64,000 nt of DNA from contig OX596341.1 in assembly GCA_951394405.1 (NCBI GenBank), positions 1,860,001 through 1,924,000 of the forward strand, written 5' to 3'. A program made the position numbers and the translations under genes. The notes under the pieces were generated by a model, which made no database searches, was not told the origin of the DNA, and worked only from the letters and a program-made list of their open reading frames with translations. Source of the stretch: Coprinellus micaceus (Eukaryota; Basidiomycota; Agaricomycetes; Agaricales; Psathyrellaceae). Shown here piece after piece: positions 22,621 to 34,252 of the stretch; within the stretch, counting starts at the first letter, position 1; each line of letters opens with the position of its first letter.

Positions 22621-23653
22621 ACTTGATCAAATCGATCGACGAACAGATGGGATAAAGGGGAACGTTTGGGACGGGTGACGGAGGGCTTGCGGGAAGTGTG
22701 GACTACACCATTGGGCGCAAGTTTGCGGGTATATAGGACAGTGCTGAGGGAGGTGGACGGGGGGACTGATGGTTGTGTTGACACGCAGTACGCCAAAGTG
22801 GTTTCAGGTCAGAATCACTCCCAACGCATGGGAGAAGCTCACCTCACGTCGGCGAGGACGGCCTGCTGGGTGGTCAGAGAACCTGGCTCCAGGTAAGGGG
22901 ATGGATCCAAGTGTAGGGAGGAGAGGCGATTCGAAAGCATGCCTGCAATGATGACGGGAATGGAGAGAATGTGGAACTGGCGGTGACACTCTACTGGCTG
23001 AATTGAGTCGGGGGCCCTGAGAAATTTTGGCTTGGACGGAGCCACGGGCTTGGAACAGAACACGCCAAAAGGCGCTCTCAAGTGGGCTCTGTCTCTTGGC
23101 TGGATTCCACTCAAACATCTCGCTTAGCTCTGTAAAACTATCAGATACAACTACCTAGCTACGGAGACTTGAAGGACTGGACCCAAATCTCCTTCGTCGC
23201 TTCACGGTATAGCCACGGGGCGACGGTTAGGGGGGCAAAGTGAGTTACTCGGATGGAGTGCGTGACACCAAGTCACAATCGCCCCTGGTGGGTGGGCAAA
23301 TTGACCACTTCAAGGCGGCGTTCGATCACTAGATTACCACACAATTAAAACCCTGAACGGTACATGAGATAATGACGGGCGTCTCACAAGATCTATGCCA
23401 CTCAGTTGAAAAAACATGTAGGAGGTCGACAGCCGCGGGCCCGTGGTCTCCCTCTTCGAGGACCGCACTGAGGAGCGTCGATGCTTGAGTCAAAGCTCCG
23501 TAAGCTCTGTCGAGTGACGTGATGGTTGACCTCGGGTTTGCCTCTTCTATCTCCCAGCGGTGGGTTGCGAGGAGATAAAGACAAAGAACCCCCGCAACAC
23601 GCTGGAAGGCACCCATATCCTCTTGGGAGGCTTCTTCCTCTGGTGGAAGGGTG
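22621..23653. other. Upstream of the forkhead gene, no firm gene
   Basis: A minus-strand frame at 22551-22796 opens MAYCVSTQPSVPPSTSLSTV and might be the first exon of the forkhead gene, but no donor of normal intron length connects it. A minus frame at 23329-23616 (LLATHRWEIEEANPRS) is coding-like without supported boundaries. Confidence 0.3.
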
Positions 23654-24115
23654 CTAGCGGCAAAGGGCCTTATAATTAAATTTAAAATATCTCAGCAAGG
23701 AGTCCTCCGAGATGGGAAAACCCTCACTGCTGACGTACAAGGAAGAGCCGACGCCGACAATGCTAGGATGCATGACATCGACGGAATATTGCGGCATAAC
23801 TTCGAGTTGGCCTGGCTGAAGCTTGTATAGGATTGATATTGCCGAATTGGGCAGTAAGGTTCGACTAGCGGGACAGGGGGCGAGATACAATGCAAAACCT
23901 CGAAAACGAGGCGCTTTGGCAGAGAGAAAGTGGGATGCTGTATTAAGGTTCAAATCGCAAATAATATCGCCTTTTCTCGGCAGGATTAGTAACGTCACAG
24001 TCACGCCAACCACTATGGTAGGACCGCTGGGGTGCATTCTACAACAAAACGTCCACTCTCTGGCAACACTTGCGACACAACGGTAGGGATGATAAGTCCA
24101 TTCCAGATTCCTCAT
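23654..24115 (-). CDS. Hypothetical protein, possible exon
   Basis: A 153-codon minus-strand frame beginning MRNLEWTYHPYRC. It contains a hydrophobic stretch (TIVVGVTVTLLILP) and ends FKFNYKALCR. A further coding-like frame lies upstream (24372-24250, MREGYGICCGTTPIG...) and ends at a GTGAGT donor. The acceptor before MRNLEW does not keep the frame, so the two are not joined here. No family is recognised. Confidence 0.3.
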   Translation of the reverse strand: MRNLEWTYHPYRCVASVAREWTFCCRMHPSGPTIVVGVTVTLLILPRKGDIICDLNLNTASHFLSAKAPRFRGFALYLAPCPASRTLLPNSAISILYKLQPGQLEVMPQYSVDVMHPSIVGVGSSLYVSSEGFPISEDSLLRYFKFNYKALCR

Positions 24116-24372
24116 ACTAATAGTGTTATGTTCTGAGGATGCCGTATTCGGAACTCACCCGTCCTGCTTTCTCTATGGAATAACCTCCCTGAATCGATGG
24201 ATGGCGATGCCGATAATGCACACAGAGTTGCGACGCCGCAGAAGCGACGTGATCGGAGCGGTGAACTCACTTTCTGGTGTTTAAACTGTTTGCCGGCACC
24301 ATCCTTCCAAAGGTCAGTTCCATTTAGCCCTATTGGTGTCGTCCCACAGCAAATGCCGTACCCTTCACGCAT

Positions 24373-25360
24373 GCCCCATTCAGGGTGCTGATACGTGATA
24401 GGATTAGGCTCACCTCCTCGACCCTCGGGTTTGCTTCCACCGAACGCCTAAACGCAGTTTGAGAGGCCTGACGGTAATGCGATGATTACGAGCTGAAGAA
24501 GTGGGTCATAGTATTCGGGACCCCTGTGTCAGAATCTCAGCATTCAAATTCAGCGCTGATCTGTGGAACCAAATAAGTTAATCAGAATGCCTTTTCCTGG
24601 TTGAAGGGCAGTTTGTTCCCCTCGTCAACGTCGAACTATGCGTCGATGGACACCTCCGCCGCGAGGCGTTTCTGTAACGGGCGGCCGTATGTGGTGACGT
24701 TCGTAATGTCCAATTGGAAGTTTCTCGAAGTCCACCGGGCATTTGGGCGCTTGATCTCAACGGCGGGCGCAGCAGCCTGTGCTCCGAGGGCAGAATTCAA
24801 CGGACGCGGCGCATATTCTCAATTCAGATTATACGGTTCAAGCTCCAAGGGCTCGGGCACTGCGGGGAGAAGCTGGAGTAATTCAGCACAGTCGTTAAGC
24901 GCCCGTGGCACCTGAGCTCTGATTGGCCGAGCGAGGAAACACTGACTCCCACACCTCTCCTTATTTACGTCCTAATGTCGCCGCGCGTGACCAGCCTGCC
25001 CAGTGGCGTTCGATCTGATCCCTAACCAGGGACGCCTTCCATTTTAGGACTCGAACACTTGAGGGTGCCTCTTAGAATTTCAATGACAGTCAATTATTGC
25101 TCTGAACTAACCGCATCTACGAGACAGGTTGACTGAATTGGTCTTCCAAATCTGTGCATGTCCCTTATCTAAACTATGATGTGAATAGGTAAACGTTCGG
25201 AATAAGGGGTTCCTACACTGATGGGTTCCCCTCCACCGCCCCATGCATTCAAATGGTCCCAGGATGCGATCGTGAATTCAGGGTCTTGGAGAAGGGTTGC
25301 CAAAAAATAATTCTTGGATGACCGATTAGGGAAATACATCCAAGCGACTGCCCTAGTTTC
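24373..25360. other. Intergenic, no gene recognised
   Basis: Short frames on both strands near 24578-24915 have no domain or splice support. The rest of the stretch is AT-richer and shows nothing recognisable. Confidence 0.35.
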
Positions 25361-25367
25361 ATATATA
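25361..25367 (+). promoter_or_regulatory. Possible TATA element
   Basis: ATATATA lies 80 bp upstream of the ATG of the proline-rich gene at 25447, in a short AT-rich stretch followed by a pyrimidine- and CA-rich leader. Position and composition fit a core promoter; there is no other support. Confidence 0.3.
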
Positions 25368-25446
25368 CTTTGCTAACATCTGAGCTCGCACCTACTACGC
25401 CGCATCACACCCCACCCAACGCATACTCTGCTAACAAAGCCCAGAA

Positions 25447-26973
25447 ATGGACCCTTCGATGCTTGACCAGGACTCTCCTATCGATCCCCTCTACCCGGGC
25501 CCCGATGATACCGTCAAGCTTCGTGCATTCCATGCTCCAGCGGAGCAGCACAATCCCACAGCAGATCGATCGCAAAGGCGTCACACGTTCGACAGCGAAC
25601 GGACTTTTCGAACCGACGCCGTTACTTGCTTTCGAGTTGAAATAGGAGAATTATGTCGCCAATTGACGGGTCTCCTCGAGAGGGCGGGTCCTGACGTCGT
25701 TGTTAGTGTGAGTTATCTTTCCGCCGATCTTGCGGCTGGCAACTGAATCGCTGTTCTATCACCCAGGGTCTGCTTCCCGGCCAAGAAATAGGTACCCAAA
25801 GGCAGTGGGGAACGTGGATGTTCGCTTTTCATTCGTTGGAAAACGAGGAAGTAAAGGCACTCTTCGAAGTGATCGAGGACGAAAATGAGGCTGAACTCAC
25901 CCTGTAAGTTCATGCAAGGTTTGGTTTTGATCATGCCGCTCATAAATTAAAGTGGCATGCTCTACCGCGGTGCTGTGCCTCTGCGTCGTAGAGGGATCGA
26001 TGACGACACGCCCTCCTCGGCGGAGCTAGCGTACGTCCGCATGATTGTACTTGACTGCAGAGAAACCGCCATATCGTCGTCAAAGCGGTACAGCCAGGTG
26101 GCTGGGACCGACGAGGGTACCCTGGTGCCCTCCAGGAGACCCCCTTCGCCTCCTCCGCAGGCTTTCAGGAGAGCCCCCTCACCTTCCCCAGAGCCCAGCA
26201 TGCCCCCTCTCGCTGCAAACCTCGCCACGGCTCGGGGGCATCGGCTTACGCTTCCACCCTCTTACGTGGAATTTACCGACCCCCTGCTTTTGAGCCCAGT
26301 CCCATCCCCTCTGGGACAGGATCGTGTGGCCTCCCATTCTCCTGCCGTGCGGTTTGAACCGCAGCGCCGAGCCCCTGATCTTCCGCCGCCGCCGCCGCCA
26401 AATCCGGAGAGAATTCAGAGAAGAATTCTCGCCATCCTCTCGAGTGCCACGTCCAAAACCCAGACCATTCACAGCACAACTCTGAGGAGCTTCGCAAGGC
26501 ACCTCAACCCATTCCGGGGAAGCGAATCCCGAGGGAACACTCCCTCGACATCATCCCAGGTGGCGTCAGGACAAGTGAGCCCTGCGGTGGTCGATTTGGC
26601 TTCTGACTGCCATCCCTACGTTCCGCCCAGGCCCGTCCAACCTTCGGCAAGCAAGTCGGTCGCGATGAGCAGGGAGACCGCCGAGGTCTTCTCTTCGGCT
26701 GATGGCTGGAGAAGCGACTTCCAGCCGCTCTTCACCCTGCATAGGTGTACCTCATTTCGTATGGCCAGCCCGAGCCCAATTCCCTTGCAGTTTTGGTGCA
26801 ACGGTCGAGGTGAGGAATCTCAAGCCCCTTGTTTGTCCCACCTGTCGATGAACCTCAACGTGTCCGACTTGGAGTTCACCCAAGGCGAGGTCTTGCATAT
26901 GACACGCGCCGGACCTGAAGAGATGTCGAGCATGGTTGGCGAGAAGTTTAGGCGCTCCCTTCGATTCGATTGA
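25447..26973 (+). CDS. Proline-rich hypothetical protein, three exons
   Basis: Exons 25447-25707, 25767-25903 and 25953-26973 join in phase (donors GTGAGT and GTAAGT), giving about 472 aa. The N-terminal 130 residues look folded (WGTWMFAFHSLENEEVKALF). A long Pro/Ser-rich, probably disordered middle follows (SRRPPSPPPQAF, DLPPPPPPNPERIQRR). The C-terminal 90 residues again look ordered (PIPLQFWCNGRG, LNVSDLEFTQGEVLHM). No known domain is recognised. The gene lies at the centre of the inverted-repeat spacer and is single-copy in the window. The ATG was chosen because it follows a CAGAA context and opens the first continuous frame after the TATA-like element. Confidence 0.6.
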
Positions 26974-27999
26974 TAGGATGGGCGACGGGTTGTGCTTTCT
27001 TGGTTGTCGGCTTGTATTTGTACATATCACTTCGTTACTGCCATCGTCCCACTATCTATGTGCTACGCTTTGTGTATATTGGACCGTAAAATATTTATTG
27101 TTGAGCTATGCCCATGTTTGCGCGAACTAAGTGAATTTGGAAGGCTCTATAGGGCGCTAGTACCCGGCGCTTGTTCAGCCGAAGCAAAGGCTCAAAAGCT
27201 CAGGCCCAGACATTTCCGCTTTTGGGAAGGCGTTTCGAATCCCACGTTTCGTCAACATCTGCGTCTTGGCCCGTCACGGTCTCCCTTAGTTCAAGGTAGG
27301 CTTGTATTCTCAGTACAAGTGAGGAACTCCTGCTCGCTTACGGGGGCATAACCACTTTTCACCTGCCTCTGTCGGCTTAGCCGCACTGAAGGACGATCGC
27401 CATGGTCGGGCGCCTCTCCCCTCCCCGGAACCTGCACCATAGTTTCTGCAGAACAGTATGGCTCCTCGTAGAGGAACACTCCAAAGGTAGTTGCCTTCAT
27501 CTTATGCTTTCTTGTCCCACGCACGTCACGGTGTATCAACTCGCTGCTTCAGACTCAGTTGCATTACCGACCTCGTCAGTGAAATATGGGGAGTATTGCT
27601 AGTACGCCTTCTATTGCCATATCTGCATTCTTCGCATTCATGCCTAATCTCGATAGCCAGACAGACTGGTCCCCCTGATTACGAGGTGATAAACGCGATC
27701 ACCCTCAAACACGATCAAAGTTCGGGATCTTCTAGTCCTCTGTACCCATTCCCGTGTCTGGCATCGTTCAATCCAGTGTGCTTCAGCACTGCGTCGTGTT
27801 CTTCGCGAGGTACCTGTTTTTTCGAGAAGTTTATCATGCACCACACTCCTGGGTCCTGCCTCCACGATCTTGCTAGCGACGTATATATCTTCACGACCAT
27901 TGCCGTGAGATCGACCCGCCTCTGTCAACCTCACCTCTCATCCTGAGCCTGCCCGGCGTAGTACTGACCCGGGACTACCGCTGTTGCCTATCAATCGAC
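26974..27999. other. Intergenic, nothing recognised
   Basis: Short overlapping frames are present on both strands without domain, start or splice support. Confidence 0.35.
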
Positions 28000-28425
28000 A
28001 TGGTGAGCATGGACGTCGTCCCAGGTCGCCGGGTCACAACCTCAGGCTGCTCACTCCAACAGGCCGAGTCTCCACTGACAATGAGGAGCTGGGTCGAGGA
28101 GTTCGTCTCGAGACACGAAGCAACGTGGATTCGTTATCGCACCATCGACGCTGCCTTCCAGGAGACGCTCGGCGCATCTGTCGAGGACATCGCAACTTTT
28201 AAGCGAGAGGCCAAGGAGGTGCCCGTTGATGTCTTTCATGCAAGAGAAGGATGGTCCGACTCGTCGCGCCTAATCCAAATGACGAATGACATTTTGTACA
28301 ACATCGGTATGGTGGGGGAGGCTGAGATGCTCGACAAGGCGCTTGTGGATAGGATGGGTGAGTTCCCCGTCTTTTTGCCAGTGTGCAGCAGGAGGTTCAT
28401 CCCGAAGGATAGGTCGGCACAATGA
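28000..28425 (+). CDS. Hypothetical protein, possibly first exon
   Basis: The frame opens MVSMDVVPGRRVTTSGCS and stays coding-like through WVEEFVSRHEATWIRYR and LIQMTNDILYNIGMVGEAEM. A GTGAGT follows GATAGGATGG near 28358; a CATGCCCAG acceptor near 28472 would continue it with VMSNLPCN. No family is recognised; the protein looks helical and acidic. Confidence 0.35.
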   Translation: MVSMDVVPGRRVTTSGCSLQQAESPLTMRSWVEEFVSRHEATWIRYRTIDAAFQETLGASVEDIATFKREAKEVPVDVFHAREGWSDSSRLIQMTNDILYNIGMVGEAEMLDKALVDRMGEFPVFLPVCSRRFIPKDRSAQ

Positions 28426-28678
28426 ACACTTTTTCGTGCAATTCTGACAAAGCCGCGCTCCTAACATGCCCAGTTATGTCCAACCTTCCATGCAATGTTC
28501 GTATCCATCTTCTTTCGGTCCCAGGCTAAGGCCGCGACTGACTACAAATCCTTGGTTCTCACCCGTAGTACTATGCTTCCACTTATTTGACCTGTGCTTG
28601 ATCTCCTTTGCCATCTGTCAGGACTGTTGCATCGACCTCATACTTGGACACTTTTACACCTGTCGCCGAGATCCATGA

Positions 28679-29433
28679 CCTTCGCCTTGATGTGTCCGTC
28701 GGAATCTGAGTTGTCCGTTACTTAGCTTTGTTTTAACCTGAATACGGTATTTATCAGCGACACCGGCTCACCATAGGATCGTACCGTGGCCATACGCCGA
28801 ATGAAATTCGCCAGTGAGTAACGTCCAGGTGCGGACCGAGACCAGGGAGCGAGCCAGTCAATTGGCCGTGTGTTGATGAACAATAGATACCAGCGTTACA
28901 TGGTCCAGGAAGGCCCCTGATGCCTACTAATATGATCCTACAGTGGTCACCGAACATTCAAGTTCAGGATCAAGACGTTCAAGTTCAAGTTGTGGGTGTG
29001 AAATTGGTATGACGTGAGATAGTTGATCATGGCACCGCCACAGCCAAGCGTTGCAACATTGAAAGTCTGCTGTTTCGTTCGGACGGCTAACTTGAATGCG
29101 CCGGGCGGAGAACCCAAAACCTCCTTGCCTGTTCTCACCTCCTCGCATCATGTACATCGATCGTCAGCACAAAAGGTAGTGTGTCGTATGGATGGCTGAC
29201 GTATCCTCTATCGCTCACTTGTCGCCTACGCCTATAGGGGACTGCGGTACCATCGTTCGGACCCGAGCATCGTTTACACCCCTACGAATCATCCCTGAAG
29301 GAAGGTGCCTAGCGCACGAATTGACATCGTAAGAAGCGCGGGTGGCTGACTCTGCGATAGCGTCGACTACAAAGACGTTCATGTAGGGACATGGGGCTCA
29401 GGGATAGCAGTCTGATAAGTAAGTGTACAGTCG
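28679..29433. other. Right end of spacer, nothing recognised
   Basis: No convincing gene is seen between the hypothetical frame and the inner border of the right arm. Small frames near 28927-29157 lack support. Confidence 0.35.
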
Positions 29434-29600
29434 CCGCCACCATTCCGGTCACGCAAGCTCACCTCGATTTCGCCGACCAGCTTCTTCTCCTCTCTCTCGG
29501 GATCGTTGAAGCCATCAAGTGAAGAACGTGTTGGGGCTGGCCAGGGCCTATGACCCACAGCCTTACACGAAGGTACGAGCCATTTGAACATGATTTCTAG

Positions 29601-32445
29601 GTTCTGACTTGTTAACCAAGGTGGTTCAGGCCCGTGAAGACTCTGTCTATCGCGCCAAGCTCGTTGAGCAGGTCTATTTCGATAAGGTAAGCACTGAACG
29701 AAGCCTCTGATCTACTTAGATGGGCTCACCTCGGCCTGCGCAGATAGGTGGGAGTAGGGAGCATTGCACTTCCTCGGACTGGGAGTTGACCGTTGAGGAG
29801 CTCAACCCTCTTTCTATCCCCCACATCAACCTGTCGTGGGTCACGGCGCATCGTCTCATCGATTGAGCAGAAGGAGGAGTCGAATGGCATCGGGGCTGAG
29901 ATCCAGATGGGGAGATGCTACCCGGGGAGCTTTGAGGGTGAGCCTGTGAGGATGACAACCCCCGCTCCATCAACCTGTCGCGGTCGAAGGTCATCGGGGC
30001 TGAGGTCCAGATCAGGGGTTGCCTGGGGAAGTTGGAGGGCGAGTTCGCCAAGGTTGGCAAGGATTCTTTCAACGTTCGCGAGGAGCCCCCCTATCAGCCT
30101 CTCCCGGCGAGGCGGACGTGTTCTCCCCCAAGACGTACGTTTTGCTGTCTTGTCCTCTTGATTATGTGCTCACGGTTTATCAAGGTGGACAACCACACCG
30201 TCACCTCGCTAAGTTTACCGCTGGCAACAAGCGCGGGGGTTTCGCCGACAATCCCTTGCCGTCTACAAGCACTGCTGTGAACGATCTCTTGTCTACACAC
30301 CGCACACGCTCAAGCTCTCAGTCTTCAATACGAAATCCTCCGCATATCCAGCCCCGATCCTGTTTGCCACATATCCAAGCAAGCCTTCGAGCTCGACGCA
30401 CTTTCAGACAGAGCTACCGGGGCTCCACCCTCAGTTCGCAGTCGCCGCCGTAATCGATCTTCTCCCTCTACCCTCACTTTGCGGTCACTGCCGTGAACGA
30501 TCTTTTCCCTACGTGCACCACACGCTTAACCTCTTGGCCTTCTACTACGAAATCCTCAACACCGCGATCGTGTTCACCACCTATCAAGCAATCCTTCGAC
30601 GACGCTAGCGTCGAGCTCGACCCTTTCAGAGAGAGCTACAAGGACTCCACCCTCATGCAACCCTCTCCACGACGGTATAGGCCTGTCACCACAGGACTCG
30701 CCCAAACACACCCACCGACGAATCGATGCATACCTAATATCAATATCTCTATTCATCTGTGTCTCACACAAGTATCGACTACCAGCCTCGCTTGCTGCAA
30801 GCGCGGAGACTCCGCCGACGACTCTCGCCGTCCTCAAGGCCCCTTCCGGCGCTGTCGTAAACGAGCTCTTGCCTACATGCACCGCGTACATAAACTCTCC
30901 GTCTTCTACACGAAAATATCAAGAGCCCCGCATTCATAGCAACCGCTTCGACCGCATATGTGCTGTGGGTGTCGAACGTACGCACAACCCTTCACCCAAG
31001 TGTATCGCCTAGTGACGGTTGTGGTCAGATGCTGATGTTCGACACTTGTGAAGGTTTCCCGTATATCGCGGCCTTTACTTGCCTCTTAGCTCCGAGTTCT
31101 CCTTCTGTCCATACCGCTTTTGGAGCGGCGTCGGAACGTGGGCTCGGATCTTATGCACTTTCGATATGTATCACTGCCGTCCTCGATGCGGGCCCGCATC
31201 GGTCGTACTCTTTTCACAAACGCCGCTATTCGCTTCAATGTTTTGGTATTGGATTGAGCCCGCTGGACCTGCTTGTTAACTTGTTATCGCGGGCGCCGTC
31301 CTACAGCCTACAGGACTGTTTCTCCCTGTTTTTTTTTTTTTTTTGTTTTGTTTTACACACGCGACGACTTAGGGCCGCCCTGCGGGGCGCTGCTTCGCCA
31401 TCATGTGCCCCGTCCCCCACCTATCTGCCCTTCCTGCTTACGTCCCTCTTCCGCTTGAATGTGTGCGGCCGGGCGTTCGGTAGCCAGCCCACATAAGCAA
31501 GCTACGCACATTTCTTGACCATAAATGAGGTATGCATCCCAACATTCCGTTATCAGGCAGTGGGTTAAACTGATCGAATCGTTTTTAGCACTGTTCCCCC
31601 TGGTACACGAGGGAGTTGCCCCGTCAGAGAAGCTCCGCGATGCCCAACCGTATTGGCGACCTCACCTAGCTGGCCTTCGGTGATGCCCAACGCCCTTTGG
31701 AAGGGACCTGCAGGGACTGACGTGCGAGTCGCGGCGTCGATCTCCACTTGCAGGATCCTCCTTTGGACGTCCGCACCAACGAATGAATCGCGTGCCCAAC
31801 CTCCCTGTCTCCTACTACGAAATCCTCAATACCCACAGCCCCGATCGTGTTCACCACCTCGCCAAGCCGGGCGCCGACGACGCTAGCGTCGAGTTCAACA
31901 CCCTTTCGGAGACTCAGGCAGCCCGTCCACGGCAGCCTGACGGTCTAAGGCCCTCACCATAGGGCTCTATCAGGCCCCCCACCCATCCACGGATCAATGC
32001 ATACCTAATATCTCTATTATCCGCATTCCCCACATGTACGACCGCTGGCAACAAGCGCAAGGATTCCGCCGACAAATCCCCCGCCGTGTACAAGGTTACT
32101 TCCAGAGCTACTGTGAACGGTCTCGTCCTGCTACGAAATCCTCCACACCTGGATCGCGTTCGCCGCCTCACTTGACGACGCCATCGTCGAGCTTGACACC
32201 CTTTCAAGGCCTCCACCCTCCCTGTACCCTCCTTTCGCGGTCGCTACCGTGAACGACATATTCCCCACATCACCACATGCTCAACCTCCCGGTCTTCTAC
32301 TACGAAATCCTCCACACCTGGATCGTGTTCACTACCTCACCAAGCATGTGTTCGAGGACGCCAGCGTCACGCTCGACACCCTTTCAGACAGGGCTAAAGG
32401 ACTCCACCCTCATGCAGCCCTCCGTGGCGACATCACGGTCTAAGC
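29601..32445 (+). pseudogene. 14-3-3 gene fragment array, right copy
   Basis: The same array as in the left arm, here in plus sense. 29609-29686 encodes an N-terminal exon (AREDSVYRAKLVEQ) bounded by TTCTAG and GTAAGC. 29844-29888 encodes RRIVSSIEQKEESNG. 30190-30450 encodes HRHLAKFTAGNKR and onward. 30490-30665 has FDDASVELD...ESYKDSTL. 30787-30935 is a strongly decayed copy. 31790-31905 has LPVSYYEILNTHSPDRVHHL. 32041-32213 has TAGNKRKDSADKSPAVYK, and 32228-32443 has NLPVFYYEILHT. The motif GATGCATACCTAATAT or a close variant recurs at about 30726, 31996 and 32493, between copies, probably from a duplicated intron or flank. Frameshifts separate nearly every block, so it is non-coding as it stands. 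Confidence 0.75.
31331..31346. repeat. 16-base T run in right arm
   Basis: An uninterrupted run of T at about 31329-31344, matched by a run of 16 A near 19229-19244 in the left arm. Homopolymers drift quickly, so equal length supports a very recent duplication, ongoing conversion or an assembly copy. Confidence 0.7.
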
Positions 32446-33219
32446 CTCTTACCCCTGCAGCAGGGCTCTGCCCAGACGTCCCCGACGAATCAATGCATAC
32501 CTAATATATCTATTCATCTGCGTTCCCCACGCGCACCGTGTACTGACAAGCTGCAAGCATTCCGTTGAGAAGGCCCTCACCGTCCACTGATGAATAAGGG
32601 CCTACATAGTAATGACTGTCGAGTATTCATCCGTATTGCGCACGCGGTCATCGATCATCCCTTAGCATTGCAATTTTCATGGCACTTCAAGTTCCACGAA
32701 GGAGTAGTTGTCACGTTTAATTATATTTTGATCCCAGCCCACTGTGACACTCCAAACATATTCGCTCCATGAACAAACTCAGGATTCCTCAAACTTACTG
32801 CATACACTAGGTCAAGCCTGAGGCGACTTTGAAGGCTGGCGGCAGCACAGCTCGGGACTTTTACCATCTGCATCGAGGATATCACTCATCACCGCTCCCA
32901 AGTGTGTTCAAGTTAGGATTGCACCACGATGGCTAGCCTTGAAGACGGCCTCCATCATCATCACGGCCCCTTCCTCGCCCTGGTCGAGCTCCTCTTTCCA
33001 ACTAAGGATCTAGCTGGAACGAACCTGCACCCCGGCTCCTCGAAAGCCTGTTGGACCCCCATGTCCCACCACCATTCCTTACGGCTGTAAAGAGGCGTCG
33101 GAGATGACGCCGAGCAAGCACACTTCTGTGTTGAACAGGTTTTTGTTGAACAGGTTTTTATTTGGTCTCATCGGTGAGTTTGAGAACTCTCGTCGCCTCC
33201 CTCCTCTTATGGGAACCTC

Positions 33220-33750
33220 TTGGACTTACATCCGCCGATAGATTGGACGCAGGCCCCGGTGCTTCCAGGATGTCCCCAGCCCTCTCCTGCCTCGTCCCCC
33301 TTATCTGCACTCGAGGCCCATCCACCTCTGACGTCCTGGGGACGTTTGCGTCGATTCTGGAGCTCGCCCATCAATGATGACCCTGGGTCTGTTGAAATTG
33401 GGCAGCCGAGGCGGGAGGAGCAGAGAGAGGGAAGGGCGGGAGCTAGGAAGGGAGAGGGGCCGAGTCTCCCTGTACGCCACCTTGAGGAACTCACTATTAT
33501 CGACGAGAGACCCAACCCCCGCCGTTGGTCCGTCGGCGGGCTGTCTTGGTCGCGGAGATTATCTCCCTCAGCTTTCAAGTCAAAACGGACAGTCGAGGGT
33601 TTTAACGGGTGTCAGCTCCTCCTCGTTCCCTTCAGCGCCACATTCGGCCTGTTCTTCTTGGTCTCCCGTCTCCCCCGCAGTGCCTACGTCGTGTCTTTCC
33701 TGCCCCCACCTCGCTTCGAAGTTGGTGCGAGCTATCTGAATCACGCATAG
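33220..33750 (+). CDS. Hypothetical 176-codon frame in right repeat arm
   Basis: Identical to the frame at 16823-17353 on the minus strand. It opens at a TTG without an upstream in-frame ATG. A 15-bp direct duplication (GTTGAACAGGTTTTT, twice) lies just upstream near 33130-33158. No function is assigned. Confidence 0.2.
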   Translation: MDLHPPIDWTQAPVLPGCPQPSPASSPLSALEAHPPLTSWGRLRRFWSSPINDDPGSVEIGQPRREEQREGRAGARKGEGPSLPVRHLEELTIIDERPNPRRWSVGGLSWSRRLSPSAFKSKRTVEGFNGCQLLLVPFSATFGLFFLVSRLPRSAYVVSFLPPPRFEVGASYLNHA

Positions 33751-34252
33751 GCCAAACTTACCCGCCTTCCTCTTGAAGAATTCTATCACTGCAAACGGGT
33801 GTCGCTCCCTGTTGTCGCCAGAGTGAGAATCCCCTCAACATAACCACCTTTCACCATCTATTCGCCATGTAAACCCACCCACCCGTCTCGGTGAGGCTCA
33901 GCGTTCGCGTTCGACGCTCCGCAGAATACCATCGCATGATCGGGAGGGTCTACTATCTGGGGGTCTCTAAGCTGCAGTAGCTGTATTAATTCAGGTCAGT
34001 TCACTTCCCCATTCAAGATTCGGCGAAACAGGGTATTGATACTACATAACGCTTCAGTTCTTACCATCTACTTACCCTGACAATGCTGCCCAATCCCGGG
34101 AATTCGCCTTTGGCGCGCTGTTTGCTCTGTCGTCCTCCCAATTCCGCCAACCCCGTTCCTCCTGCTTCTGGCTCCCCAGCGACTACCAGCGCATCGAACA
34201 ATCCAGGTTAATCACCTCCCTCTCCCCTGTCGCCTTTGAGTATGTGTTCCCC

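Larger units (their letters stand above)
21140..29433. other. Spacer between the inverted repeat arms
   Basis: This is 8,294 bp of single-copy sequence flanked by the identical arms. It holds a forkhead-domain gene (minus), a hypothetical frame at 23654-24115 (minus), a proline-rich gene (25447-26973, plus) and a hypothetical frame at 28000-28425. Homologous recombination between the arms would invert this block. Confidence 0.85.
29434..34252. repeat. Right arm of 4,819-bp inverted repeat
   Basis: Mirror image of 16321-21139 about the point 25286.5. Outside 34252 the sequence (TGAAGCGG) differs at once from the left flank, and inside 29434 it differs at once from the sequence after 21139. 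The borders are therefore sharp, as expected for a single recent duplication or a gene-conversion tract. No short direct repeat or terminal signature of a transposon was seen at the borders. Confidence 0.95.

Noticed and set aside
29601..32445. A working 14-3-3 gene in the repeat arm
   Set aside because: Blocks lie in different frames with stops between them, the C-terminal half is repeated, and the last helix is not found.
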